A stretch of DNA of 64,000 nucleotides from Streptomyces atriruber (GTDB taxonomy: Bacteria > Actinomycetota > Actinomycetes > Streptomycetales > Streptomycetaceae), in assembly GCF_001418325.1 (NCBI RefSeq), contig NZ_LIPN01000060.1, forward strand, positions 28,768 to 92,767, in the 5' to 3' direction. The notes under the pieces are model-generated. The model was given only the letters and a program-made list of their open reading frames with translations. It was not told the origin of the DNA and did no database searches. A program made the translations under genes and the position numbers. This document shows positions 26,404-34,700 of the stretch, piece after piece (position 1 is the stretch's first letter; each line of letters begins with the position of its first letter).

Positions 26404-28098
26404 TCAGACGGCGCGGTCGTTGACGTCGCGGAATGCCAGCGGGAGCTTCTTCACGAGGTCCCTGTCGAGGTGGGGCAGGCGTGTCCTGGACAGGGCGACC
26501 ATGGACTGGGCGAGCGTGGAAACGTAGTTGTTGAGCTCCTCCTTGTCGTCCGCCACCAGGTCGTACACGTCCCCGTCGTACTCCGGCCTGCCTCCCGAGT
26601 GCACCGAGTGCTGGTACGGCCCGAAGTCGGCCGGCATGTCCCAGCCGTCGAGGGGCCTGACCCAGAACACGGGAAGGATGGCTATGGGCTCCTGGCCCGG
26701 GTCCGCGTTGAGGTTCGCCATGCGCTGCACCATGACGGCCCACTCGCGCCTGCACCACTCCCGCTGGAAGTACCCCTCCGTGATCAGCGGGACCATCAGT
26801 CGCGTGGTGCGGATCGCCTCGATCAGCTTGGGCTCCCACGTCGCCCCGTGCTGCATCATCTTGTCGAAGAAGCCGGACCGCGTCACCCGCCCACCGAGCT
26901 TGGCGGTCACCCGCTTCTCCAGCAGGTTGTGGAACTTGAGCGCCTCGTCGAAGTCGACGTCCCGGTTGTGCCAGCTGGTGAAGAAGAAGCAGGAGGGCAC
27001 CTCGGCCGGTTCCGCCGGGGACGCCTGGCGGGATCCCTGCCAACGCGCGGCCAGTTCCTCGGCGATCGCTCGTACGCTGTCGGCCATCTGACGGCCGGTG
27101 CCCGCCGCATCGGTCTCCGCCGCCACTGTGTCGGCCAGCGCCAGCACGAATTCGGGGTCCTCTTGCTCGAACACCGTGTCGAGCAGCAGGTCGACGCGTT
27201 CCGCCATGGACAGGTTCACGGTCACGGCTTCGGGCAGCACGGTCGCCGTCGGCCGCAACCGCAGCGCCGCCATCCAGCGCCGGTAACTGCCGGAGTCCCT
27301 GCACACCGTCGAACGCAGCAGGCTGGACCGCAGACTCGTGCGTGCCCGGTCGGGCACGTCGGCCCGGTACTGAGCGGGGAGTGCGGGCGACGGTGTGTGC
27401 CGGTCGGGAGGTGGGGGCGCCATGCGGGCTATCTCCGTGACGGTGGTGACCTGTTCCACGGTGACCTTGCCCGCCAGAACGGCTTCTCCGGCGCGCACGA
27501 TCTGATGCGGATGCCCGTCGAAGGTGTCCGCGAGCCGTGCGGCCTGTCGCTGATCGAGGCCCATGTTCTCCATGAGGAGCCTGACCGCGTCAGGGCGGGC
27601 CAACGGGCCCACGAGCAGCCGGGCGTTCGGCTCCCACTCACCGGTCTTGCGCGAGGTGACCAGAATGCGCGCGTTGCCCTCCGGGAAGTGCGGCCGGAGG
27701 CCGCCCGGGTCCTCCGCATTGTCGAAGATGTAGAGCCAGTCGGCCGCCGTGGGACCGTCCAGCGGTCGTCCCAGGTCCTTCTCGAACGCCTCGTGCAGCC
27801 GCTCCGTCTCCTCCGCCAGACGGTCCGCCAGGCGGACCGGGTCCGGGTCCCTGGCGCAGTCGAAGACCCACATCAGTTCGTAGTGCTGGGTGTAGAGGTG
27901 GCCGTAGGAGATGGCCAACTGCGATGTTCCGTACCCGTACTGGCGGTCCTCCGGGTCGTGTACGAGCACGGCGCGGTGGTCCATGAGCAGCCGGTGCGCG
28001 TCCGCGATCTCCTCGTCCCTGCCGACGAACGGGGCCGGCAGCGGCGGGAGGTTGTTCATCTGGGGCAGCTGCCGGGGCGGGCGCCGTGACGGACTCAC
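26404..28098 (-). CDS. STAND-like (NB-ARC) protein with C-terminal TIR domain
   Basis: A 564-residue protein. The N-terminal ~230 residues follow the NB-ARC plan: FVGRDEEIADAHRLL, a Walker B WLYIFDNAEDPGG near residue 125 and the sensor strand RILVTSRKTGEW. However, the expected P-loop is replaced by HDPEDRQYGYGTSQLA, lacking GxxxxGK[ST]. A helical linker (MAERVDLLLDTVFEQEDPE, around residue 300) resembles effector-associated adaptor domains. The C-terminal ~195 residues form a TIR domain starting CFFFTSWHNRDVDF, with the putative catalytic glutamate in EWCRREW. The gene starts with GTG overlapping the upstream stop (GTGA), so it is coupled to the double-TIR gene. The architecture suggests a sensor-effector; NADase activity is inferred from the TIR glutamate only. 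Confidence 0.85.
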   Translation of the reverse strand: MSPSRRPPRQLPQMNNLPPLPAPFVGRDEEIADAHRLLMDHRAVLVHDPEDRQYGYGTSQLAISYGHLYTQHYELMWVFDCARDPDPVRLADRLAEETERLHEAFEKDLGRPLDGPTAADWLYIFDNAEDPGGLRPHFPEGNARILVTSRKTGEWEPNARLLVGPLARPDAVRLLMENMGLDQRQAARLADTFDGHPHQIVRAGEAVLAGKVTVEQVTTVTEIARMAPPPPDRHTPSPALPAQYRADVPDRARTSLRSSLLRSTVCRDSGSYRRWMAALRLRPTATVLPEAVTVNLSMAERVDLLLDTVFEQEDPEFVLALADTVAAETDAAGTGRQMADSVRAIAEELAARWQGSRQASPAEPAEVPSCFFFTSWHNRDVDFDEALKFHNLLEKRVTAKLGGRVTRSGFFDKMMQHGATWEPKLIEAIRTTRLMVPLITEGYFQREWCRREWAVMVQRMANLNADPGQEPIAILPVFWVRPLDGWDMPADFGPYQHSVHSGGRPEYDGDVYDLVADDKEELNNYVSTLAQSMVALSRTRLPHLDRDLVKKLPLAFRDVNDRAV

Positions 28099-29207
28099 CG
28101 GCCGCTCCCACGTTCCGCCGACTGCTGAGGGGTCTCGGGCAGCACCTGTTCGATCAACTGCTCGGCCTCCGCCGGGTCCGCCCCGGCCAGGACGACGACT
28201 TGCGCGTCACGGACGAGCAGCGGCCGGGGTGCCGCGTCGATCTGCACCAGGACGGCTTGGGACGGCCGGCCGGGGGAGCCGACGAAGGTGTCCGCCCACT
28301 CGGTGGGGTCGGTGTTCCCGGCGGCGAAGTAGTTGCGCGAGAAGATGACCAGCATGCGCTCCGCCGCGGCCCGCGCCTGGGCGACCGCGTCCTTGAGGCT
28401 CTCCTGGCTGGCCCGCCAGCGGCGCTGCACGACGCCGTGCCCCCGTTGCACCAGCACCTCGGACATCCAGTCGGCCCAGGGCTGGTCGGCGCCGACGTAA
28501 CTGATGGCGACCGAGCCCGGCTCGCGCTGCAGCGTCCCGGTGTCCAGGATCTCGCGCAGGTGTGACCACCCCTCCACGCGGGTCTCGGCCAATTGTCCGG
28601 CTTGCACCGCGCTCTCGCTGCCGAACGCAGGATCCAGGTCATGGGCGTCGGCCAGGTCCAGTGGTTCCAGCTCCGTACGCCCCGCCTCGGCAATGGTTTT
28701 GGCCAATTGTTCGAGCAGCGCGTAATACCGTACTTCGTCCTCCGCACGCGGTGAGGCGGCCAGGGACTCCAGTCCGTACTGCCGCAGCCAGTCGAAGGCT
28801 CCGGGCCCCTCCACCGATGTGCGTACGTTGTCCGGCACCTGTTCGTCGGCCACGGGCTTCCAGCACAGCGGGACGAGACAGCCACGCGCGGAGACTCCCC
28901 GGATGCCCTCGTGGTGCCGCATACGGGCGTCGAAGACCGCCCATTCGAGTCCCGCGCCGCGGTCGGTGAAGTACCGGGAGGAGTACAGCACGATCATGAC
29001 TCCGGCCCTGGTCACGCCGCCTTCGCGTGCCGACTCGGGCTCTTCGACGGCACCGAGCAGGCCGCTGACGCCGAACCCCTCCTGGATCCGCAGTTGGTAC
29101 TCCAGGTCGGTGTGGAAACGCGTCAGCGCACGCCAGCCATCAGCACGTACACAACTCGTATAGAAGAAAGCGGCTGGATCCACGCGCCCCTCACAAACTT
29201 CCGCCAC
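28095..29207 (-). CDS. Double TIR-domain protein (FxsC-like plus TIR)
   Basis: A 370-residue protein with two TIR-type domains. The first (residues ~12-175) begins AAFFYTSCVRADGWRALTRF and has VMIVLYSSRYFTDRGAGLEW, close in style to the FxsC TIR-like family encoded on the other strand. The second (residues ~228-345) begins VAISYVGADQPWADWMSEVL and contains RMLVIFSRNYF and TEW. Both keep an acidic residue before Trp where TIR enzymes have the catalytic Glu. The only plausible start is GTG 29207, as the frame closes about 50 bases further upstream; the ribosome site is poor. It heads an operon with the STAND-TIR and perhaps the HIT gene, and is divergent from fxsA. Confidence 0.85.
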   Translation of the reverse strand: MAEVCEGRVDPAAFFYTSCVRADGWRALTRFHTDLEYQLRIQEGFGVSGLLGAVEEPESAREGGVTRAGVMIVLYSSRYFTDRGAGLEWAVFDARMRHHEGIRGVSARGCLVPLCWKPVADEQVPDNVRTSVEGPGAFDWLRQYGLESLAASPRAEDEVRYYALLEQLAKTIAEAGRTELEPLDLADAHDLDPAFGSESAVQAGQLAETRVEGWSHLREILDTGTLQREPGSVAISYVGADQPWADWMSEVLVQRGHGVVQRRWRASQESLKDAVAQARAAAERMLVIFSRNYFAAGNTDPTEWADTFVGSPGRPSQAVLVQIDAAPRPLLVRDAQVVVLAGADPAEAEQLIEQVLPETPQQSAERGSGR

Positions 29208-29540
29208 GGTCCGGCGTGATGGACATTCGCGCAGACTCGGTGAGAACGGATGGCCGGTCGGTCAGCGGCGGCTCCTCCGAGGCCGGTTCATACTCCCTCA
29301 ATACCCCAGAGGATAGGCTTACTTGGCCCCGGTCGATATACTCACAGGCATCTGGTGGGAGCGCTCGGTGAGCGCACCGACGCATTCACGCGCGGGGGGA
29401 CGACCGGTCCGAGGATGCACGAGCCCCGGACTGTAGCAGGAGCCACACCATCCCCCTCAGCACCACATTCGTTCGACCGTGGAATGTTGGTCGGCCTCCG
29501 CTCGTCGCGGAGCCGGAGCAGTCGGGGGGGAGCCTGCGTT
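29208..29540. promoter_or_regulatory. Divergent promoter region between the TIR operon and the fxs operon
   Basis: A 333-base gap with no credible gene. The stretch 29284-29350 is clearly AT-richer than its surroundings and contains GGTCGATATACTCACAGG, whose GATATACT is a fair -10 candidate for the plus strand. Promoters for both operons should lie here. A shared operator would co-regulate peptide maturation and the TIR genes, but I see no strong palindrome. Confidence 0.45.
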
Positions 29541-29726
29541 ATGGGACGTGACGCGGCACAGCACACGGCACACGGAGTCGCGTTGTCCGCGGACAACGCG
29601 CCCCACGGCCCACCCGACTCCCTCGCCCTGAGCCGACTACCGCGCAGTGCGCTCGTCGAGGCCCTGCTGCGCAACGCCGGCCGAGCCGCCGGCCCCGTGC
29701 GGCCGAGGTGGGAAAGTGCGGTGTGA
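29541..29726 (+). CDS. fxsA: FxSxx-COOH-type precursor peptide, W-x-S variant
   Basis: A 61-residue peptide. The body (SLALSRLPRSALVEALLRNA) resembles the helical leader of FxSxx-COOH precursors, and the last residues are RPRWESAV. In the family the C-terminus is Phe-x-Ser-x-x; here Trp takes the Phe position (W-E-S-A-V). The established partner FxsB links the aromatic side chain to the third residue, giving a three-residue cyclophane, and Trp is an accepted aromatic residue in related systems, so a Trp-Ser crosslink is predicted. The start is ATG 29541, after GGGGGGGAG. Its last codons overlap the GTG of fxsB by 11 bases, so the pair is coupled. It is short enough to be missed by automatic annotation. 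Confidence 0.78.
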   Translation: MGRDAAQHTAHGVALSADNAPHGPPDSLALSRLPRSALVEALLRNAGRAAGPVRPRWESAV

Positions 29727-30927
29727 GACCGCACCCCGCGCCGCATCGCCACCCGACGAACCCGCGCCGACGTTCACGCAGTTCGTCGTAAAGCTGTACA
29801 GCCGCTGCAACTTCGGGTGCCCGGACTGCTACGTCTACGAGCACCGCGACCGCGGCTGGACCGAGCAACCCCTGGTCATGGGCCCCGCGGTGATGAGACG
29901 ACTGTGCGGCAGAATCGCCGAACACCTGAGCCGCCATCGCCCGGTACGGGCCCAGGTCGTCCTGCACGGGGGCGAACCCCTGCTGGCCGGCCCCGCGATC
30001 CTGGAGCGCTTCGCCCGCCGCCTGCGCGCCGACTGCAAGGACCTCGCCACCCAGGTCGAACTGCTCGTCCAGACGAACGCCTCCCGGCTCGACCGGACCT
30101 TCCTGGAGATCTTCCGCCGCTACGGCGTCACGGTCGGCGTCAGCGTCGACGGCACCGCCGCGTCGCACGACCGGCGGCGCCCCGACCGGGCCGGCCGGGG
30201 CACGTACACCGAGGTGGCCCGCGCGCTGTCCCTGCTGCGCACGCCGCGCTACCGGTCCTTGTACGGCGGGCTGTTGTGCGTCGTGGACATCGACGCCGAC
30301 CCCGTGGAGACGTACGAGGCGTTACTGGAACACGAGCCTCCGTGCGTCGACCTGCTGCTGCCGCACGCCACCTGGCAGTTCCCGCCGCCCCGGCCCCCAG
30401 GTGCGGACGAGGCGCCGTACGGCCGCTGGCTGGCCGCCGTGTTCGACCGCTGGTTCGACGCCCCCCGGCGGGAGACCTCGTTACGGCTGTTCGATTCGCT
30501 GCTCGACCTGCAGCTGGGCGGTACCAGCACCAGCGAGATGTGGGGTCCCTACGGCTCGGACGTCGTGGTGATCCAGCCGTCCGGGCTCATCGAGTACAAC
30601 GACATCCTCAAGACGGTGAGTGCACGGGCCGCCCGGTCCGTACTGCACATCGGGGCCCATGACTTCGACCGTGCGGCCGCCGACCCGGGGTTCGCCGCCG
30701 AGCGTGCCGGGCTGAGCGGGCTCTGCGCGCAGTGCCGGTCCTGTCCGGTCGTCGACATCTGCGGTGGCGGTCTGCGTGCCCACCGCCACCGCCCGGACAA
30801 CGGCTTCGACAATCCGTCGTGCTTCTGTGCGGATCTGAGGTTCCTCATCGACCATGTACGGGAGCGGCTGGCGCACGGGGTCAGCACGCTGCGCACGCGC
30901 CTTGACCGAGAGGGGTGGAGCGCATGA
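29716..30927 (+). CDS. fxsB: FxsB-family radical SAM/SPASM peptide maturase
   Basis: A 403-residue radical SAM enzyme. The N-terminal FTQFVVKLYSRCNFGCPDCY carries the CxxxCxxC cluster motif (Cys30, 34 and 37) that binds the SAM 4Fe-4S cluster. The barrel continues with VVLHGGEPLLAG and GVSVDGTAASHDRRRP. The SPASM region has CAQCRSCPVVDICGGG near residue 337 and NPSCFC, enough cysteines for auxiliary clusters. FxsB enzymes install a C-C crosslink in the C-terminal motif of FxsA (established for the family). The start is GTG 29716 behind GAGGTGG, inside the 3' end of fxsA; a longer frame to 29647 overlaps fxsA more and has no better ribosome site. The stop overlaps the fxsC start as ATGA. Confidence 0.93.
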   Translation: MRCETAPRAASPPDEPAPTFTQFVVKLYSRCNFGCPDCYVYEHRDRGWTEQPLVMGPAVMRRLCGRIAEHLSRHRPVRAQVVLHGGEPLLAGPAILERFARRLRADCKDLATQVELLVQTNASRLDRTFLEIFRRYGVTVGVSVDGTAASHDRRRPDRAGRGTYTEVARALSLLRTPRYRSLYGGLLCVVDIDADPVETYEALLEHEPPCVDLLLPHATWQFPPPRPPGADEAPYGRWLAAVFDRWFDAPRRETSLRLFDSLLDLQLGGTSTSEMWGPYGSDVVVIQPSGLIEYNDILKTVSARAARSVLHIGAHDFDRAAADPGFAAERAGLSGLCAQCRSCPVVDICGGGLRAHRHRPDNGFDNPSCFCADLRFLIDHVRERLAHGVSTLRTRLDREGWSA

Positions 30928-31703
30928 CCGCGCACCGCAGTCCAGACGCTCCCTACTACTACATCAGCCACGCCCTGCCGACGCCGTCGGACCCCTGGCT
31001 GCGGGCGTTCCACAGCGACGTCCAGGCCGAGATGCACCGCCGCCTGGGACCCGGCACCGGTCACACGGGCCTGCTGTCGGACCCCTCCCGAGAACCCGTG
31101 GAGGCGGACGGCGCGGAGCTGACGCCCGCCATGCGCTGCCGAACGCTGCTCGTCCTGCTCACCGAGCGCTACTACAAGGAGCCGCGCAGCCTGCGCGATC
31201 TGGAGGTGTTCCGCCGACGGCTGCTGTGGGGACAGCACCAGACCGGGGAGCGGTCACCCGCCCTGGTGCTGGTGCCGTGGAACACCCAGGGGCTGCCGCG
31301 GCGCCGGGAACCCGACACCCTGGCCGTGCCTGTCGGCGACTACACGAGGTCCGGCCTCGGCGGACTCGTAGGGGCCCCGCACGCCCGAGGCGGCTATCTG
31401 AAGGTGCTGCGGGCGGTGGTCGAACGAATCCTCACCGGTGCCCGTCACTCGCCCCCCGTGATGATGCCCGAAGACCTGTACTTCACTGTTTCCCCAGGCG
31501 TTCCTGGAATGCCGAGAATTCCGCTCTCAGCCAGGAAATTCCTAGATAGGAAGTTCGCTCCGGTGCGGGTACCGTGGCAGCCAACGCACGCTGCACCACC
31601 GTCCCGCCCTGCCGAAGCATGGTGGGAGGCAGCCCCTCACCGTTCCTGGTTCTCCACTCCGGAGAGCGACGAACGGCCCATCCTCCGGGGGCCTCACAGC
31701 TGA
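30924..31703 (+). CDS. fxsC: TIR-like protein FxsC
   Basis: A 259-residue protein with a single TIR-like domain over about residues 10-180. It begins PYYYISHALPTPSDPWLRAF, the aromatic-aromatic-x-Ser opening shared with the divergent TIR proteins, and continues with RCRTLLVLLTERYYKEPRSL and DLEVFRRRL, where the Glu takes the position of the TIR catalytic acid, but without the usual Cys-x-x-Glu-Trp. The C-terminal ~80 residues are Pro/Arg/Trp-rich and look disordered. ATG 30924 overlaps the fxsB stop. FxsC is a standard member of FxSxx-COOH loci; its activity is not established. Confidence 0.87.
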   Translation: MTAHRSPDAPYYYISHALPTPSDPWLRAFHSDVQAEMHRRLGPGTGHTGLLSDPSREPVEADGAELTPAMRCRTLLVLLTERYYKEPRSLRDLEVFRRRLLWGQHQTGERSPALVLVPWNTQGLPRRREPDTLAVPVGDYTRSGLGGLVGAPHARGGYLKVLRAVVERILTGARHSPPVMMPEDLYFTVSPGVPGMPRIPLSARKFLDRKFAPVRVPWQPTHAAPPSRPAEAWWEAAPHRSWFSTPESDERPILRGPHS

Positions 31704-31727
31704 CGCACCCACGCTGGAGCGACATCG

Positions 31728-34700
31728 ATGAGCAGTGCCGAGCCGTCCGGTTCCGTACGTGGTGAGAACCAGGCGACCGTCGTCACCTTCTACTCGTACA
31801 AGGGCGGAGTCGGCCGGACCATGGCGATGGCCAACGTCGCCTGGCTGCTGGCCGACGCGGGACACCGTGTCCTCGTCATCGACTGGGACCTGGAGTCACC
31901 CGGGCTGCACCGGTACCTGCGCCCCTTCCTGCGCGACCCCGAACTGACCGACTCCACCGGTGTGGTGGAGATGGTCCAGGACTACGGCCGCGCCGTCGAG
32001 GCCCTGGCGGCCGAGGACCTCCCCGACACCGAGAAGGAGGCCAGGCTGGCGGAGTTGCTCGTGCGGCACACGCAGGTGGGCATGCACACCGACCCGCTCG
32101 CCTACCGCTTCACGAGCCCCGCGGGCAGGATCGACTTCCTCGGCCCGGGCTGCCAGGACGGTCTCTACGGCCGGCGAGTCGCGACCTTCGACTGGGCCCG
32201 GTTCTACCTGGAGCAGAGCGGACGGCTCTTCGCGGAGGCGCTGCGGGAGAGCCTGCGCGCCGATGGCTACGACTACGTGCTCATCGACAGCCGCACCGGT
32301 CACTCGGACAACGCGAGCCTGTGCACGCTCCTCCTGCCCGACGTGGTCGTCGTCGGCTTCAACTCCAGCAACCAGTCCATCGAGGGATCCGCCGCCGTCG
32401 CCCGTCAGGTGCGGGAGCAGTCCGGGGGCCGGATCAGGGTCCTGCCGGTCCCGATGCGCGTGGACCGCTCCCATCCGGAGCAGGCCGAACGCCGCCTGTC
32501 CCGCGCGAGGGATCAGTTCGCCGGCGTTGCCAGTCCGATCCTGCTCACCAATGAGGAGCAGTACTGGCGCGAGGTCGAGGTGGCCCACGTGCCGAGCGTC
32601 GCGTACGAGGAAGTCCTCATCCCCTTCGTGCTGCAGAACTACGAACCCTCGCTCCAGAAGCAGGCCTACGAGCGTCTCGGCCAGGAGATCAGCGGCGACG
32701 CCGAGCTGCGCTTCGCCCCCATCGCGGCCCACGTCCGCGAGAACTACGCCGAGGCGTTCGCCGAGGTGCCGGCGGCCGCACGTGCCGTACTCCTCGTTTT
32801 CGAGCCGCAGGAGCGCCGGTGGGCGGACTGGATCCGTGCCGAGCTCTTCGCGAACGGGGTGATGTGCGAGTTCGACCGCGGATCCGGTGAGCGGGCCGCC
32901 CGGGGCGACACGATGGTCACCTACCTGGTCCTGATGTCCTCCGTCATGGTCGGCTCCTCCCGCCTCACCGGTCTGACGGCACACCTGAATCCGGACGGGC
33001 TCATCGGCCGGCGGAAGGTCGACGTGGCCTGGCTCGAGGACGTCGAGGTGCATCCGCCGTTCCGGGGCAGGCCGGGCCCCAAGCTGTACACGCTCGAGGA
33101 GGAACCGGCGCGCAACGCCCTCCTGACGCACTTCCTCCCCGGCGACCGTCGCGGTGTCCCGTGGGCGGACCGGTCCGGACACGGGCCGCGGTTCCCCGGC
33201 CGGCACCCCCAGGTCTCGCACGTCCCGCCCCTCCGCCGGGGGGAGTTCCTGGGCCGGGAGGACTGTCTGCAACAGGTGCGGAACGCGCTGCCCCCCGGCC
33301 AGGCTGCGAGGAGGCCGGTCGTGCTGCACGGCCCGCCCGGGGTGGGCAAGCGGACGTACGCCCTGGAGTACCTGAACCGGTTCCGGGCCGACTACGACAT
33401 CGTTTGGTGGATGCCGGCCGACAGCTCCGAGAACGTCGTGCGGGAACTGGTGCTGCTGAGCGAGCAAGTGGGTGCCTCCCGGCGCGCGTCGCCCCGGGCC
33501 GTGGACGCGCTGCGCGAGCTCCTGGAGGGCAGGCACGGCGGACCCGAGCGGCTGCTCCTCGTCTACGAGGACGCCCGGCACCCCGATGAGATCGAGAGCC
33601 TGCTCTTCACCAGCAACCGGGTGCACACGCTGATCACGTCCGAGAACCCGGACTGGGGCACGCTGGCCCACCCGATCTGCATCGAGCCGCCCTCCGCCGA
33701 GGAGGCCGTACGGTACCTGCGGCGCAAGGCGCCCCAGCTGACCCGCGAACTCGCCGGGCAGTTGGTGGACCTGGGAGAGCCGCTGCCGCAGCTCCTCGAC
33801 CAGATGGCCGCGTACCTGCAGAACACCGCGCGCCCGCCGGAGGCGGCGGTGGCCGAGTTCGTGCAGGAAGTCGGCAACCGGCAGGCCCTGGGCCTGGAGC
33901 TCCCCTCGGCGGTGTGGCAGAGCGTCGTCGAGGACCTGGGCAAGGAGCGCCCGGCCTCGCTCGACCTGCTGAGGATGCTGACGGCCCTGTCGCCGGAAGG
34001 CGCGGGCTGGGATCTGCTGGAGTCGCAGGCCTCCCTGGAGTTCCTCGGGCTGCCCGCGGGCGTGGAGGGCCGACGACAGCTCGGCTATGCGGCCCGCGGA
34101 CTGCTCAGCAGGTCCCAGGCGCGTCGCGGCCAGGACGGCAGACAGCTGACGGCGTCCCGGATGATCCTCGCGGCGCAGCTCAGGGAGCTGGAGCCGACGG
34201 AGGCGGCGGAGATCGCCGCCGGTGTCCGTCGCGTTCTGGCCGCCTACGCGCCCCCGGACGACCGGGTCGACGACCAGGACATGTACCCGCGCTACGCGGA
34301 GCTCGACCTCCACGTCGAGCCGTCGGGAGCGATGCGGGACGACAGCCCGGAGGTGCGCCGCTGGCTGGTCAACCAGGTGCGCTACCGGCGCCGCACCCAG
34401 TGCCTGGACGCCGCGTTCACCCTGGCCCAGCGGCTGGAGGAGGCGTGGACCGCCGAGGCGGCCCTCGATGACGAGCGGCGGCTCCTCCTGCTGCGCCTGC
34501 GGGTGGAACTGGCCAACATCCACACCGATGCCGGACGGTATCCGGAGGCCAACCGGGTCAACGGCGCGGCGCTGGGGGAGCTGCGCAGGCTGCAGGATCT
34601 GGACGGCGAGTTCGCGTTGCGCAGCGCGCTCGGCCGGGGCGGTGAGCTGCGGGCCCTGGGCCGCCCGCAGGACGCGCTCGCCGAGGACCTGTCCGTGGAG

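Noticed and set aside
29647..29715. Earlier start for fxsB
   Set aside because: It would overlap most of the 3' part of fxsA, and the added residues look out-of-frame (Cys/Pro/Arg-rich); GTG 29716 has GAGGTGG at good spacing.
31704..31727. Transcription break between fxsC and fxsT
   Set aside because: The gap is only 24 bases and no hairpin is present. The AT-richer pocket at 31515-31570 could hold a minor promoter, but the evidence is too thin to annotate.
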